This document shows, in pieces, positions 1 through 9,684 of a stretch of 64,000 nt of DNA (positions within the stretch are counted from its first letter, which is position 1; each line of letters opens with the position of its first letter). The stretch covers positions 806,001-870,000 of the forward strand of contig NZ_CP071597.1 of NCBI RefSeq assembly GCF_017357405.1, read 5' to 3'. The stretch is from Halomontanus rarus (GTDB lineage Archaea > Halobacteriota > Halobacteria > Halobacteriales > Natrialbaceae). A program made the position numbers and the translations under genes. The notes under the pieces were generated by a model. That model was given only the letters and a program-made list of their open reading frames with translations, searched no databases and had not been told where the DNA came from.

Positions 1-2
1 AG

Positions 3-1112
3 AATTATCTCCCTTTTGAACAGGCTAAACGGGGTCATGAAGTCCACATTCTCACATCTAATTCTTCTCGTGTATCGATACATAATGATGATATTTCTCT
101 TCCAGATGTTGGAACATACAGACGAAATAATGTCACTATTCACAGGATTCCATCCTACTCAATCGATCAATTAGGTGTCAAAATATTCTCACCCCATTTG
201 GAAAGTCGACTAGTGAAAGAAAAACCCGATATTATTCACTCACATGAAATAACGAATATCAGTAGTCTTCGAGCATCTCTTTCTGCCTCATTTTTAGGCT
301 GCAAATCTATAGTAGATGTACACATAGACAATGATAACTTCAAACTGGATAGTTGTTTGAAGAAATGCTTATTTAACACCTATCGGAAAATCATAGTTCC
401 AGTAATGATGGAATCAACAGATGGATTTTTGGCTGTGAATCCGGAAGCAAAAATATTTCTGGAGGAGGAGCTCTCCATTCCCAGAGATAGAATTGATTTT
501 CTCCCATTAGGAGTGGATATAGATGAATTCCCAGATATGAGTAGTAGTTCTCAGATTACCCGAGAAGACCTTGGAATACCTCAAGAAGATCTTCTCGCTA
601 TAACTGTCGGGAACTTAAATGAAACGAAGGACATAGATATTTTATTAGAGTCAATGAAAAAACTCTCAGATGAGTCACTGCACTTACTGATAATTGGAAC
701 AGGACCAAAAGAATATATGAAAGAACTAAAACATCGTGTGAAATCGAATGGAATCGATGAGAAAGTAACTTTCCTAGGTGTAGTACCACATGAAGAGTTA
801 CACCAGTATTATAATGCTGCAGATATCGGGATCTGGCCGGGTAAATTAGGTGTATCAATTATAGAAGCAATTTCAACTGGCTTACCAATAATTGTGTGTA
901 GTTCGCCAGCAACAGAATATTATGCATCTTATGATAATGGCCTCACTTTTGATAGAGGCAATCAAAAAGAGCTACGCGATAGAATATCAAAATATATGAG
1001 GTGTGAGGAGTTACGCCAAAAACATGCGAAGAACTCACGCGAATTTGCTGCCGAGAACCTTGCTTGGCCAGAAATAGCGGAAAAAAGCCTTAATATCTAT
1101 AAGGGACATTAA
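3..1112 (+). CDS. GT4 glycosyltransferase, 5'-truncated by window edge
   Basis: The reading frame is open from base 3, so the N-terminus lies outside the window. The first visible residues are the end of a GT-B N-terminal domain. The C-terminal half has family GT4 landmarks: PLGVDIDEF linker, ITVGNLNETKD start of the donor-binding domain, and GIWPGKLGVSIIEAISTGLP, the E-x7-E type donor motif. It probably transfers a sugar from a nucleotide donor during surface glycan (N-glycan or exopolysaccharide) assembly at the inner membrane face. Its stop codon shares one base with the next start, so the two are translationally coupled. The DNA is AT-rich compared with the rest of the window. Donor and acceptor are unknown. 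Confidence 0.85.
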   Translation, partial: NYLPFEQAKRGHEVHILTSNSSRVSIHNDDISLPDVGTYRRNNVTIHRIPSYSIDQLGVKIFSPHLESRLVKEKPDIIHSHEITNISSLRASLSASFLGCKSIVDVHIDNDNFKLDSCLKKCLFNTYRKIIVPVMMESTDGFLAVNPEAKIFLEEELSIPRDRIDFLPLGVDIDEFPDMSSSSQITREDLGIPQEDLLAITVGNLNETKDIDILLESMKKLSDESLHLLIIGTGPKEYMKELKHRVKSNGIDEKVTFLGVVPHEELHQYYNAADIGIWPGKLGVSIIEAISTGLPIIVCSSPATEYYASYDNGLTFDRGNQKELRDRISKYMRCEELRQKHAKNSREFAAENLAWPEIAEKSLNIYKGH

Positions 1113-2164
1113 TGCACGTTCTAATGCTTCCATTCAGCGATAAGAATCCATATCAAGAACAACTATCTCAGGCGCTCCAAAAACAGGGTGTTACTATCAC
1201 CACTACTAGTGATAATCCCTTACAGATAACCACTAATCTACTCCAGAATGGAATGTTTGATATAATTCACCTTCATTGGTTATATCCGATCATTAATGGT
1301 GGTGGTAAGAAGATTTCTATTCTTAGAGCTCTAATGCTTTATTCTGTGCTAAAAATATGTAGTGTTATTGGGATACAGATAGTTTGGACGGTCCACAATC
1401 TATCTGGACATGATAGTGATATGAAGGATTTCGAGATGGATTTTTATAGTTGCTTAGCAAAGGAGATAGCAGATCGGTTAATTGTTCATTCTTGTAATTC
1501 AAAAGAAATAGTAGCCCGAGAATACAGTATCCAGACGAAAGAAAAGATTCTGGTGATCCCCCACGGTAATTACATAAACTATTACAAAAATACCATAGCA
1601 AAGAAAGATGCCCGACTTCAATTAGGTGTCCAAGAAGATACATTTGTATATCTCTTCTTAGGCCAAATTCGGAGCTACAAAAACGTCCCACAGCTTATTA
1701 ATGTGTTTAAATCAATAGAGAAGGATCATGCACGGCTATTAATAATAGGGAAACCAGAATCGGAAGAATATGGGTTATATATCAAAGGACTGTGTGAAAA
1801 CGATGATCGAATTATCCCTCGTTTAGAATTCATTCCGGACGATGAAATTCAAATATTCATGAACGCTGCAGATGTACTTGTCCTTCCTTATGATGAAATT
1901 CTCACATCAGGTTCAGCTATCTTAGGAATGTCTTTTTCTACACCGATAGTTGCTCCTACCCAAGGATGTCTATCCGAAATACTCTCTGATGAGAATAACT
2001 TTTTATACGATAGTGATGAGGAAGACTTTAGAAGAGCTATGACGGGTGCTGTTGACAAATGTTCTTCTATTTCTGATTTTGGTGACGCTAATTTTAATAA
2101 GGTCACGCAATGGTCATGGGAATATGTAGGGAAAAAGACAATGGAGGCATATTCATCAGCATGA
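1112..2164 (+). CDS. GT4 glycosyltransferase
   Basis: This 350-aa protein has GT-B organisation: an N-terminal acceptor domain (HLHWLYP near residue 54, VWTVHN near 112) and a C-terminal donor domain (FLGQIRSYKNV near 198, ADVLVLPYDEILTSGSA near 261). The family is GT4-like. It overlaps the upstream glycosyltransferase by one base and has the same low-GC composition. It is probably a second transferase of the same glycan pathway. The sugar specificity cannot be read from the sequence. Confidence 0.85.
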   Translation: MHVLMLPFSDKNPYQEQLSQALQKQGVTITTTSDNPLQITTNLLQNGMFDIIHLHWLYPIINGGGKKISILRALMLYSVLKICSVIGIQIVWTVHNLSGHDSDMKDFEMDFYSCLAKEIADRLIVHSCNSKEIVAREYSIQTKEKILVIPHGNYINYYKNTIAKKDARLQLGVQEDTFVYLFLGQIRSYKNVPQLINVFKSIEKDHARLLIIGKPESEEYGLYIKGLCENDDRIIPRLEFIPDDEIQIFMNAADVLVLPYDEILTSGSAILGMSFSTPIVAPTQGCLSEILSDENNFLYDSDEEDFRRAMTGAVDKCSSISDFGDANFNKVTQWSWEYVGKKTMEAYSSA

Positions 2165-2405
2165 GAGATGGAACTAAGTAATTGGCACAAAGAAAGATAA
2201 CTAGTGTAGCTTCAATCGCGACTTGAGTGCTTTTCTCCCAGATTTTCGCAAGAGTTTGAGACACGACTAAATTGTTCAGGAGAGAGCTTCGCGGGATGCC
2301 AAGGAAGCGCCATCATGAGGCCAAGCCCGACTACCTCCTGGACAGTCAGGTGACGACCTCCAATAGGTGTAGATCCCTTCATGCATTACCATCTCAGAGA
2401 AAGCC

Positions 2406-3180
2406 ATGTACTGCCTCGGAATCGACGTTCATAAACGTGACTCGTACATCGCTGTGTTGGACGACGATGGTGATGTGATCGAAGAGGTTTGCATTGAAAA
2501 CGCGAACCTCGACGACTTCGCTCAGCAAGACGCTGGGTCAGAAGCAGCGATTGAAGCAACTATTACACGATCTACGACACTCTCAGCCACCATCTTGATC
2601 CGTGGTTGCTGATCCGTATCAGACCAAAGCGATAGGTAGTGACGATGTCAAAAATGACCGCTTCGACGCGAAGTTACTCGCGTAACTTCGCCGAGCCAAG
2701 ATGATTACGGAGAGTTACGTCCCGCCAGATGAGATCCGCGAGCGCCGCGCACTTATGCGCAAGCGCAAGCGGCTAGTCAAGAAGCGGACAGACTTCAAAA
2801 ACGAAGTTCACGCTGTACTTGATCACCATGGGATCGAGTATTCGTGGAGCCAGTTCAGTAAGGTGGGTCGAGAGATCCTTGCTGGCGAGGATCTCTCGCT
2901 GGGTATTGTCGGAAAGAACTTGATCAAGTCGTACCTCGCAGTGATTGACGAACTCACTGACCAAATCCAGAGACTCGAAGATGTTATCGAAGACTGCGTT
3001 GCGTCTCCTCCAGAGACGCAACTACTGATGACAATTCTTAGAGCGAGTTCCCATTCATCTATATTAATCATAATAAAGGTTAATGAAAGCAATTGGTTTG
3101 ACGTTGCAAAGCAGGTTGCGAGTTATGCTGGAATAACGACGAGGGGGTTAGAATTAAACTCCTTTGCGAGAGATACCTGA
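2406..3180 (+). pseudogene. Decayed IS110-family transposase
   Basis: The first ~45 codons (YCLGIDVHKRDSYIAVLDDD) are the N-terminus of an IS110-type DEDD transposase. That frame ends near 2612. Homologous sequence resumes in another frame at 2701 (VPPDEIRERRALMRKRKRLV, then LPIQ-less helical region and SYAG). It stops before the conserved C-terminal transposase_20 part. At least one frameshift and a 3' truncation make it inactive. It separates the two glycosyltransferase genes from the sulfatase-like/GT10 pair and shows past IS activity in the glycan locus. Confidence 0.8.
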
Positions 3181-3251
3181 ACAGTTAACCTTCATACGAA
3201 ACATTTTAATGATCAGTAGCGTAATGAAGTGTAACGTTATCCTACCAATTT

Positions 3252-4157
3252 ATGATCGGCAAAATAAGCACGGCAATTAAAGAGCCATTCAAAGCATATA
3301 GGGAAATAAATAGATGTTACCATCAGAGATTAGGCCGACGGATGTTCAACACGGCTGGTATCGACGTTTTTAATCAAGACTGGGATAATCTCATTCTTCT
3401 TGATGCCTGTCGATATGATATCTTCGAAGAAACGAACTCGATCTCGGGACAACTTCAGAAAAAAGAATCAAGGGGGGCGATGACGCGTGAATTCCTACGC
3501 GGGAACCTCATAGATAAGGATCTTACTGATGTGGTATACGTCACAGCGAATCCGATGCTCTATCGGGACTCCTCTGAGATTAGTGTTGAATTTCATAATG
3601 TGATTAATGTATGGCAAGATGATGGTTGGGATGAAACTGAAAGCACCGTTCTACCTGAAACTATGACTCAGCACGCCATCCAAGCCGATCGGAAGTACCC
3701 TAATAAACGGCTATTTATTCATTATCTCCAACCGCATTATCCATTTATTGGACATGATTTAACTTCGGCAATTCCAGATCCAGCCGTAACAGAGAATGAC
3801 ATATGGACAAGAAAGGTACGGGGAGATGATGTCGCAACCAAGGAAGAAATTTGGTCCGCATACCAAAACAACCTTGAATTAGCACTAGAATCTGTCAAGG
3901 AACTTCTTGACGTTATTGAAGGGAAATGTATTGTGACCTCTGACCATGGAAATCTATTCGATGAGAGGGTATGGCCACTCCCGAACAGAGAGTGGGGCCA
4001 TCCAAACGGGATTTATGTATCACAACTCGTTGATGTGCCTTGGCTTGAAGTACCCTTTGATAGTCGGAAATCAATCAAAGCTGAGAAAAGTGAATCGACT
4101 ACCATCACCGAGGAGAGCAAAGTTATTGACCGATTAGAGCAACTTGGATATAAATGA
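3252..4157 (+). CDS. Sulfatase-like / alkaline-phosphatase superfamily protein
   Basis: This 301-aa protein carries the metal-site signatures of the alkaline phosphatase/sulfatase superfamily: LILLDACRYDIFEE (first metal Asp with a Cys/Arg pair) near residue 47, and CIVTSDHGN followed by GHPNG near residue 227. Such proteins are common in haloarchaeal S-layer glycan and exopolysaccharide loci, where they may move phosphate-, sulfate- or ethanolamine-type groups. No signal peptide or TM segment is visible, so a cytosolic location is likely. Its stop overlaps the GT10 start by 4 bases (ATGA). The substrate is unknown. Confidence 0.75.
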   Translation: MIGKISTAIKEPFKAYREINRCYHQRLGRRMFNTAGIDVFNQDWDNLILLDACRYDIFEETNSISGQLQKKESRGAMTREFLRGNLIDKDLTDVVYVTANPMLYRDSSEISVEFHNVINVWQDDGWDETESTVLPETMTQHAIQADRKYPNKRLFIHYLQPHYPFIGHDLTSAIPDPAVTENDIWTRKVRGDDVATKEEIWSAYQNNLELALESVKELLDVIEGKCIVTSDHGNLFDERVWPLPNREWGHPNGIYVSQLVDVPWLEVPFDSRKSIKAEKSESTTITEESKVIDRLEQLGYK

Positions 4158-5368
4158 ACGTTGGAGTTGTTCCATATTATGATAATCTGCTGGAAAACGA
4201 GATATTTAAACATGATGGCTACGATCTGGGGAAGACCTATGGTATCGACCGCTTGGGATATAAAAAACTCCAAGAACTTCTAGAAGAAGAAGGAGATAAG
4301 ATACGCACGTTTGATCAATATGACTCATACGCAGAGATGGATATATGCATTTTTATTGACCCATGCTGGAGTGTTCTGAATGATCTTCTGAAGATAAACA
4401 ATAGACCCAAACTCGTATACATGATGCGAGAATCCCCAGCATACATCCAGTTCAATTCGGTTGCTAACGTCAAGCTTTTTTCTTTGTTTTTTGACGCGGT
4501 ACTAACTTGGAACGGTATGTTAGCAGACCATTCTGATGATTTTTACGAATACAAGTTGCCATATCTCCAACCGGGAAATTCTCTGTCATCAGCTGAATTT
4601 GAAGATAGAGACTTACTCGTCAGCATAGCGGGAGACAAGCGTTCAACACACCCTAACGAACTGTACTCTGCAAGACAAGCCATTATCGAATATTATGGGG
4701 AACAATTCCCAAATTCCTTCTCATTGTATGGGCGTGGCTGGAATAGACAAAGTATTTCCAAATGGTTACGCCCAACTAGGCATGTTTACGTTAATCGAGT
4801 TTATGAAGGATCTATTGAGCGCAAAGAAATAGCGTACCATCAACACAAATTTGCAGTTTGTTTCGAAAATATAACAAATGTCAGAGGTTACGTGACTGAG
4901 AAAATATTTGATTGTTTCAGAGCGGGCGTTGTTCCTATTTACTGGGGTGCTAATGATATTACGGAATACATTCCCTCTGAGTGCTTCATTGACTATCGGA
5001 AACTGAGTGGACCAGAAGCACTCCATAAGCACCTGACTTCAATAGACCAGGCCGAACACACACAATATCTTGAAGCGGCCCAACGATTCCTGAGCAACAA
5101 GGGAGACCCATTCCGTCCCGATACTTTCGCCGAACATATTTACCAAGTGTTAAAAGAAATCGACGAATCAGAGAACGTAGTCGATACTACCCTTCCCTCG
5201 TGGCTCCGTGACGACTTTGAAAGTCGAGTACTCGCAGATCAAATAACATATAACGCGACCCCGGTTAGCAGGAAAGATCATGTTCGAAATCTTGTTGGTA
5301 TCGCTCAGCGTAATCCTAAGTTGTTATTTGAGAATCCATCACTTATTCTGAGCATGTTTAAGAGGTGA
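4154..5368 (+). CDS. GT10 (fucosyltransferase-like) glycosyltransferase
   Basis: Residues ~230-285 contain the hallmark donor-binding block of family GT10: FAVCFENITNVRGYVTEKIF followed by DCFRAGVVPIYWGANDITEYIP. GT10 enzymes normally transfer fucose from GDP-fucose. The family match is clear, but the donor in archaea is inferred. The protein is 404 aa with a variable N-terminus and no obvious TM segment. It is coupled to the upstream sulfatase-like gene by an ATGA overlap and converges on the flippase gene, 22 bases away. Confidence 0.8.
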   Translation: MNVGVVPYYDNLLENEIFKHDGYDLGKTYGIDRLGYKKLQELLEEEGDKIRTFDQYDSYAEMDICIFIDPCWSVLNDLLKINNRPKLVYMMRESPAYIQFNSVANVKLFSLFFDAVLTWNGMLADHSDDFYEYKLPYLQPGNSLSSAEFEDRDLLVSIAGDKRSTHPNELYSARQAIIEYYGEQFPNSFSLYGRGWNRQSISKWLRPTRHVYVNRVYEGSIERKEIAYHQHKFAVCFENITNVRGYVTEKIFDCFRAGVVPIYWGANDITEYIPSECFIDYRKLSGPEALHKHLTSIDQAEHTQYLEAAQRFLSNKGDPFRPDTFAEHIYQVLKEIDESENVVDTTLPSWLRDDFESRVLADQITYNATPVSRKDHVRNLVGIAQRNPKLLFENPSLILSMFKR

Positions 5369-5390
5369 TCCCTGTGCGATATCGATTGAG

Positions 5391-6809
5391 TTAGGTTGAG
5401 ACGAACGAGGTGAGCGTATCAAAGGCCTGTCTTCGGAGTGGTCTGTATCCTAGTGAGATAACTAAATAGACAATAGCACCGAAAGCAATTGCTACAAAGA
5501 CTTCAGGCATTGATCGGATGCTGTTGAGATCCAACCCAATATAAATGGATATTGACATTAAAACTGATGCAACGATACACCAAACTATTTCCTTTACTGG
5601 AATTTTAACAGCCCATACCTTTTTGACGTACAAATAGAGTAGAGTCGTATTGATAATATGGGAAGCCGAAGTAGCGATTGCCGCACCTTCGATTCCATAT
5701 GCTGGGATCAAAAGAATGTTCCCCAGGATGTTGATAATTATAGATATTACTGAAGCTTTTGCAGTGACTTCAGGGCGGTTCATACCTTGGATTATCTGGC
5801 CGAAGAGGAGATGTACTGAATGTATCACTTTTTCAACCATGAAGATGATAAGTACAAATGCTGCTACGCCGAATTCAGGTGTATATACTGCCACCAAGAG
5901 TGCCTCTCCAAGGAGGAAGCTTCCGAATACTGCAGGGATTGTTAGGAATACCACCGGCGTAATGTATCGCGATAATAGGTTTGCTATCCGCTTAGCGCTC
6001 TCTTCTGAAGACCATGAGCTTACCTCTGGGAAGAGGGCAGTCGAAATTGACCTACTTATTAACAAAGCGATACCAGATATCTGCCAAGCACCCTCATACG
6101 CGCCAATGAGAGCATTCGAAACAAAGAAACCAAGGATGAAAATATCTATCCAATTATATAGTTTCCCACTTGTTTGTGATATGAATGCATACTTTGAGAA
6201 CGAGAACAGTGAACGAATTTGAGCGAGAGACGGGAAAGCGATTGACCGATCAAGTTTCAAGAGTCCTATAGCAATTGCTGCTAGATTGCCGCACAGCGAA
6301 GCGACAATGACGCCGAGAGCTCCCCATCCATCGGCAATTAAAAGGACTCCCACGGTAATCCATACCAGTTGACGTATTACTTGGAGGTCAGCAGTTTCAC
6401 CTACTCGGTGGTCAGACCGTAGTATTGATTGAATCAGGCTATCAAATTGTTGGACTATAATGCCAAGTATGAGGAGTCGAGTAATTGGCCCGCCTGCATA
6501 ACTGTTCACATGGTCGTCAATTAGGAATAAGCCGATTGAAGAGCATAGTAATAATAATCCCTTTATTAAGACTGCCGAACCAATCGTTTCAGCACGTGGT
6601 TCTCCTTGACTAATTCGTTTTTCAACCGATTTATTTATCCCCAAGTCAGAGATGAAATATGACAAGCTAACTAGAGTGACATATATGAAGTATAGCCCTA
6701 GCCCAGCGGCTCCAATACGTTTTGAGAAATAGATAATACCAAGAGTACTTACGAATGTAGCTAAAATACTGCTAAGGAAGAGTTTGGCGCTTGCATTGGT
6801 GAGGTTCAT
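5391..6809 (-). CDS. Wzx/AglR-type polysaccharide flippase
   Basis: A 472-aa protein with about 12-14 hydrophobic segments, typical in length and pattern for the MOP exporter family (polysaccharide biosynthesis C-terminal type). It begins with a short amphipathic stretch before TM1 (FLSSILATFVSTLGIIYFSK). It probably flips lipid-linked oligosaccharide across the cytoplasmic membrane for surface glycan assembly, the role proposed for AglR in Haloferax. The 211-base divergent gap to the next gene is AT-rich and has a TATA-like tataaat (6824-6830, forward strand) close to its start. Confidence 0.85.
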   Translation of the reverse strand: MNLTNASAKLFLSSILATFVSTLGIIYFSKRIGAAGLGLYFIYVTLVSLSYFISDLGINKSVEKRISQGEPRAETIGSAVLIKGLLLLCSSIGLFLIDDHVNSYAGGPITRLLILGIIVQQFDSLIQSILRSDHRVGETADLQVIRQLVWITVGVLLIADGWGALGVIVASLCGNLAAIAIGLLKLDRSIAFPSLAQIRSLFSFSKYAFISQTSGKLYNWIDIFILGFFVSNALIGAYEGAWQISGIALLISRSISTALFPEVSSWSSEESAKRIANLLSRYITPVVFLTIPAVFGSFLLGEALLVAVYTPEFGVAAFVLIIFMVEKVIHSVHLLFGQIIQGMNRPEVTAKASVISIIINILGNILLIPAYGIEGAAIATSASHIINTTLLYLYVKKVWAVKIPVKEIVWCIVASVLMSISIYIGLDLNSIRSMPEVFVAIAFGAIVYLVISLGYRPLRRQAFDTLTSFVST

Positions 6810-7020
6810 TGTCTAGGGATAGTATAAATGGGAAGTACTCACCCACCAAACTTTATTATTAGGTTTTCTGGAGGAACTGATTACTAGTCGACACCCTACA
6901 CAGTACTAGTTAACAAGGACTCGTAATAAATTCATTCAAATAGCAATCCCAATTCCGAGGTACACGCATCTACATTGAGAGAACATAACTACTTAGGCAT
7001 AAGCCTACTTTTGAAAACCC

Positions 7021-8736
7021 ATGATGAGTACTCGATTTAGGCATAAATCTTACCTAACACTCACGTATGTGTCACTCAGCAGTATCGTGCTCCTCTACGT
7101 TCTGGCGCGGTTTGGACACGGCTCAGTTCCTCGCGCGTTCCTGTTTTATCCTCTTGTCCTTGTCGCAGCTTTGTCGACATGGAAGGTGACTTCCGGTGAG
7201 AATTCATGGGCGATCGTGCACTTGGGAGTCTTCCACATCGTGCTTTCTGCCCTGTTTGTCATCCCTCAGTATCGCTTCTATGGGTGGGACTCGCTTGATG
7301 CGTATCGTTTTACGATAATGATCTTTCAGAAGGATGTTACCACAACGGAGGTGATTCCGACACCTCTGCTACATATTCACGTCGGTATGGTTCAAAGCGT
7401 CCTTGGGATCCCTATATCAATAGCTGTGAAATATGTCCCACTGGCGATTTCGACAATTGGAATCATTGCTTTGTGTATCTTTATCTATCAACGATTTTCT
7501 CTCCAATTGACTGTGCTTGGTGGTTTGTTCATGTCATCTGTCTGGTTCCCGACAGCGTTCCACGTTATGTCGGTGAAGGAGTCACTAGCGATACCGATAC
7601 TCCTACTATTCCTGGTAGCAGTACTTCGGTCCTATCAAGACCGGCGTTTCTTCCCACTCGCATTTATTTTGTTGATTGCTATTACCTTTACACATGATAT
7701 GTCTGCATTCTTTTTAGTTATTCTTACAGCTATCATCCTTCTCGCGGAATGGATTATATTAGGAGAAAATTTGTCTATTAGGTCAACCCCTACTATCTTT
7801 CATGGTCAGAGATACGGAATTATGATCTTCATCCTCTCGATGATAGTGTTACTGCTTCACTGGGTTTATTTTCACCAACCCCCGTTATTCCACTTTTTAT
7901 CAATATTCACCGAATATAGTATTAGTCCCGAAGTCACAGACATAAATAGTGATGAACCATTATTATTATTCACATCGTTACGGACAAAATTCCAATTATT
8001 GTGGCGAGGAGGATTAATCCATTTCCCACAGTTTTCTGTTATCTCTGGACAGGTATTGGTGACTGGTGGAGTAATATTATATTATTTGATTTCCCAAATC
8101 AAACGAAAAACCCTCTCAAGCATGAGCATACGAATTCGGACGAACCCAATCATCCTTATTTCAATAGGTGGTTTGCTCTTCTTCATAGTTCTCGCAGGTG
8201 TCGCGTCCTTCGCAGGGTCTGTGGGACCACGGCGGTTTGTTGGCTATTCATGGATTTTCGTTGTTCCTATCCTCATCGGGCTATTTTCTTGGTCTGCCGG
8301 CCAGAATCATATTCAGACGATAATTCTTATGATCATCGTCATAAATTTACTTTCGTTCCCAGTCCACGTACTGTCACCAACGATGCATGCGAACTATGAG
8401 TCTGGAGAACTCGGGTTTGGATATGAAAAATCAGATTACACCACTGCAGAGTGGTTAAGCACATATGGGGAGCAGCAGGTCGCGTCAGATGAGAAATATA
8501 CCAGATTATTCAAAAAATATGATATTAAACTTTATCCTAATTTCAGATTATTATGGCTAGTTGATGATAGCTATAAGGAACCTCCTGGTGTTTATATTTA
8601 CCAATCGAATTCATACAACGAGTTCTTATTGACAAGGGCTGGTTGGACAAGACACCCTGTTGAACTCAAAGAAAACTATGGATATAATCGGGTTTACAAT
8701 AGCGGCGGGGTAGTATATTCCACCCCCTCCAGTTAG
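7021..8736 (+). CDS. Polytopic membrane protein, glycan-locus associated
   Basis: A 571-aa protein with roughly 12 TM segments through residue ~470, then a ~100-aa soluble C-terminal domain that includes a degraded-looking Tyr-rich stretch. The first periplasmic loop carries YGWDSLDAYRF, reminiscent of the acidic catalytic loop of GT-C and O-antigen-polymerase-like enzymes. No family is assigned. Position beside a flippase and glycosyltransferases suggests a GT-C type transferase or glycan polymerase. The start could be either of two adjacent ATG codons (7021 or 7024). Confidence 0.7.
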   Translation: MMSTRFRHKSYLTLTYVSLSSIVLLYVLARFGHGSVPRAFLFYPLVLVAALSTWKVTSGENSWAIVHLGVFHIVLSALFVIPQYRFYGWDSLDAYRFTIMIFQKDVTTTEVIPTPLLHIHVGMVQSVLGIPISIAVKYVPLAISTIGIIALCIFIYQRFSLQLTVLGGLFMSSVWFPTAFHVMSVKESLAIPILLLFLVAVLRSYQDRRFFPLAFILLIAITFTHDMSAFFLVILTAIILLAEWIILGENLSIRSTPTIFHGQRYGIMIFILSMIVLLLHWVYFHQPPLFHFLSIFTEYSISPEVTDINSDEPLLLFTSLRTKFQLLWRGGLIHFPQFSVISGQVLVTGGVILYYLISQIKRKTLSSMSIRIRTNPIILISIGGLLFFIVLAGVASFAGSVGPRRFVGYSWIFVVPILIGLFSWSAGQNHIQTIILMIIVINLLSFPVHVLSPTMHANYESGELGFGYEKSDYTTAEWLSTYGEQQVASDEKYTRLFKKYDIKLYPNFRLLWLVDDSYKEPPGVYIYQSNSYNEFLLTRAGWTRHPVELKENYGYNRVYNSGGVVYSTPSS

Positions 8737-8884
8737 TGAGTGGTATTTTGCTCAAGTATGGTATATAACAGGAGTCGTCTTCTTGGGACTAGTGGACCCT
8801 TCATTAAATTCGCACCCAGTTGCGATCATCACCGAAGATGAGCTTGCGCAGCGGTGTCAAAGCAAATTTTGGGTGATCCTGCGA

Positions 8885-8914
8885 ACGAGCCGTCGATTAC
8901 GCTCGACGGCTCGT
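8885..8914. repeat. Perfect 12-bp-arm hairpin
   Basis: Two perfect 12-base arms (ACGAGCCGTCGA and its complement) flank a 6-base loop, 150 bases downstream of the membrane-protein stop. No T-run follows, so it is not a classical terminator. It may be a transcript end structure or an insertion-sequence end. The surrounding 8737-9216 stretch has no convincing gene. The minus strand at about 9050-9150 encodes a short plausible C-terminus (ARFRDEYAYVAHSKAISE, then stop) of unknown origin. Confidence 0.5.
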
Positions 8915-9216
8915 ATCGCTCGTCACTGTACTTGTAGAAAATAAATATCCACAAGTTAGGATTGCCAGTCCAGGTTAACCGACTCAATTTCGTCGAAGTC
9001 TGCCGGATGCGCTCTTTTTCTTCCCCGCTCGCATCAGGTCATTCAGAGATCGCTTTCGAATGCGCGACGTATGCGTACTCGTCACGGAACCGAGCCTCAA
9101 CACGCGCGCACCGCTCGCTCCACGCGGTGCACGCGTGTCTTTCAAGCTGGTCTTGAAGGTTTCAACGAACGTTCTCAGGAATTGGAGCCATACATTGGAG
9201 ACGCGTCCAACGAGAT

Positions 9217-9441
9217 TTACACTATCGCTGGCTGTTCTTCCATCCGCTGCGTCAGTTGTTCACTTGTGTACGCCCACTCAATCGGTGTTGGATCACGGTT
9301 CCACCGCTCTTCAAAACCATCGATGTTATCACAAAGTGCACTGACTGAGCCAAAGCTCTCGCCGGCGAGAGCTTTGCGAGTCAGCACAGAGAAGTACAGC
9401 TCTATCTGATTCAGCCACGATGATCCGAGTAGGAGATGCAA
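9217..9441 (-). pseudogene. IS630-family transposase C-terminal fragment
   Basis: The peptide SSWLNQIELYFSVLTRKALA followed by PTPIEWAYTSEQL is the conserved C-terminal block of IS630/Tc1-type DDE transposases (SWLNQxE containing the last catalytic Glu). The N-terminal two thirds are absent, and the neighbouring frames are scrambled. It marks an old insertion between the glycan locus and the damaged gene at 9685-10677. Confidence 0.75.
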
Positions 9442-9521
9442 GCCTCCGACGTCGTACTACTTTTCAGCCACCGGGAGAACGTATTTGAATTGTGCGCACC
9501 ACCGTTATAGGTAATCCAGAA

Positions 9522-9551
9522 CACCCGATCTGCTGGCCAGCAGATCGGGTG
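9522..9551. repeat. 30-bp perfect palindrome
   Basis: Thirty bases form an uninterrupted perfect palindrome, with half arm CACCCGATCTGCTGG and no loop. It lies between the IS630 remnant and the damaged RAMP-like gene. Possible roles are a rearrangement junction, an IS end or a dimeric regulator site. No function is assigned. Confidence 0.6.
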
Positions 9552-9684
9552 AGCTATCACCGTCGACGGGCTGAACACCTTTTTATCATTAGTACGATCA
9601 TCTTTATTGTCTTTGGATATCATACCGGAAGCCATCATCGATCAGATAGGGGAGAAGTCTGCTGCAGCGGTTGCTGTTACGTTC

